Assembly (NCBI GenBank): GCA_006738865.1
Contig: AP019701.1
Span: forward strand, 4,088,001 to 4,152,000
Source: Allostella sp. ATCC 35155
Lineage (GTDB): Bacteria; Pseudomonadota; Alphaproteobacteria; ATCC43930; Allostellaceae
Length of the DNA: 64,000 bases
Reading direction: 5' to 3'
Part shown: positions 63,902 to 64,000 of the stretch, in pieces
How the letters are laid out: each line of letters opens with the position of its first letter
Numbering within the stretch: position 1 is the first letter of the stretch
Notes under the pieces: generated by a model
Database searches by the model: none
What the model saw: the letters and a program-made list of their open reading frames with translations, nothing else
Told to the model about the DNA's origin: nothing
Position numbers and translations under genes: made by a program

Positions 63902-64000
63902 GGATGCCGCTCCGGGCAGCTGAACCTTCCGGCCGCCTCGCGCGACTGTCGAGGGCCGGCCGCGTCAGTAGCGGCGACGTCACCCCTACCGGAGCCTGAA

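Noticed and set aside
1-64000. tRNA, rRNA, CRISPR arrays, insertion sequences, attachment sites
   Set aside because: Looked for and found none by eye; short or degenerate cases could still be missed.

Overview
The window is high-GC DNA with short intergenic gaps, densely coding on both strands. It looks like an alphaproteobacterial chromosome, probably close to Rhodospirillales. The reasons are a FixL/FixJ/FixK oxygen-sensing set, TTGAC-N4-GTCAA (FNR/FixK) boxes, several polyamine-type and UGP-type ABC importers, and a minCDE operon. I saw no rRNA, tRNA, CRISPR, insertion sequence or integrase, and no gene-free gap over 300 bases. The species assignment is inference.

Layout. (1) 1-4.2 kb, minus: a polyamine-type ABC uptake operon (ATPase, HAD hydrolase, FAD oxidoreductase, substrate-binding protein cut by the left edge), divergent from a LysR regulator. 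(2) 5.1-21.5 kb: an oxygen-response island. It holds hemN behind a perfect FNR box, a D-aminopeptidase, a CinA/PncC protein, three CBS-domain proteins (two with BON domains), a second-type FtsH, a zinc alcohol dehydrogenase, a propeller protein of unknown function, an SbmA-like ABC protein with damaged ATPase motifs, a GH1 glycosidase, and fixL-fixJ-receiver-fixK. (3) 21.5-29.8 kb, minus: an unusual locus joining isoprenoid-lipid genes (GGPP synthase-like, geranylgeranyl reductase, DGGGP-synthase-like UbiA) to a membrane DUF457 protein, an RTX calcium-binding protein and a MacB/DevBCA-type exporter (ATPase, HlyD adaptor, FtsX-type permease). An FNR box lies in front of the RTX gene. (4) 29.9-35.4 kb, plus: split transketolase, a KstD-like flavoprotein and an MFS exporter. 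(5) 35.4-43.2 kb, minus: a second polyamine/opine-type ABC system with a Baeyer-Villiger monooxygenase, an amidase and an alpha/beta hydrolase. (6) 43.2-50.8 kb: two Bcr/CflA exporters, a YgjP-type metalloprotease and a UGP-type sugar importer. (7) 50.8-61.5 kb: two LigB/DODA-type dioxygenase paralogues with LysR, a small catabolic operon, two gene remnants, two tandem OYE-type reductases, an SLAC1/TehA channel and a class III aminotransferase. (8) 61.6-63.9 kb: minCDE, with an unusually long MinE.

How it fits together. FixL keeps the residues needed to bind haem and should phosphorylate FixJ. CTAAGGG-type motifs that resemble FixJ sites lie before the lone receiver gene and before fixK. FixK, which lacks an N-terminal Cys cluster, and/or an FNR elsewhere in the genome would act at seven near-perfect boxes within 23 kb. 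Four of these sit about 41.5 bases before plausible start points. The most interesting prediction is that the isoprenoid/exporter locus belongs to this low-oxygen regulon and makes and exports a prenyl lipid when oxygen falls.
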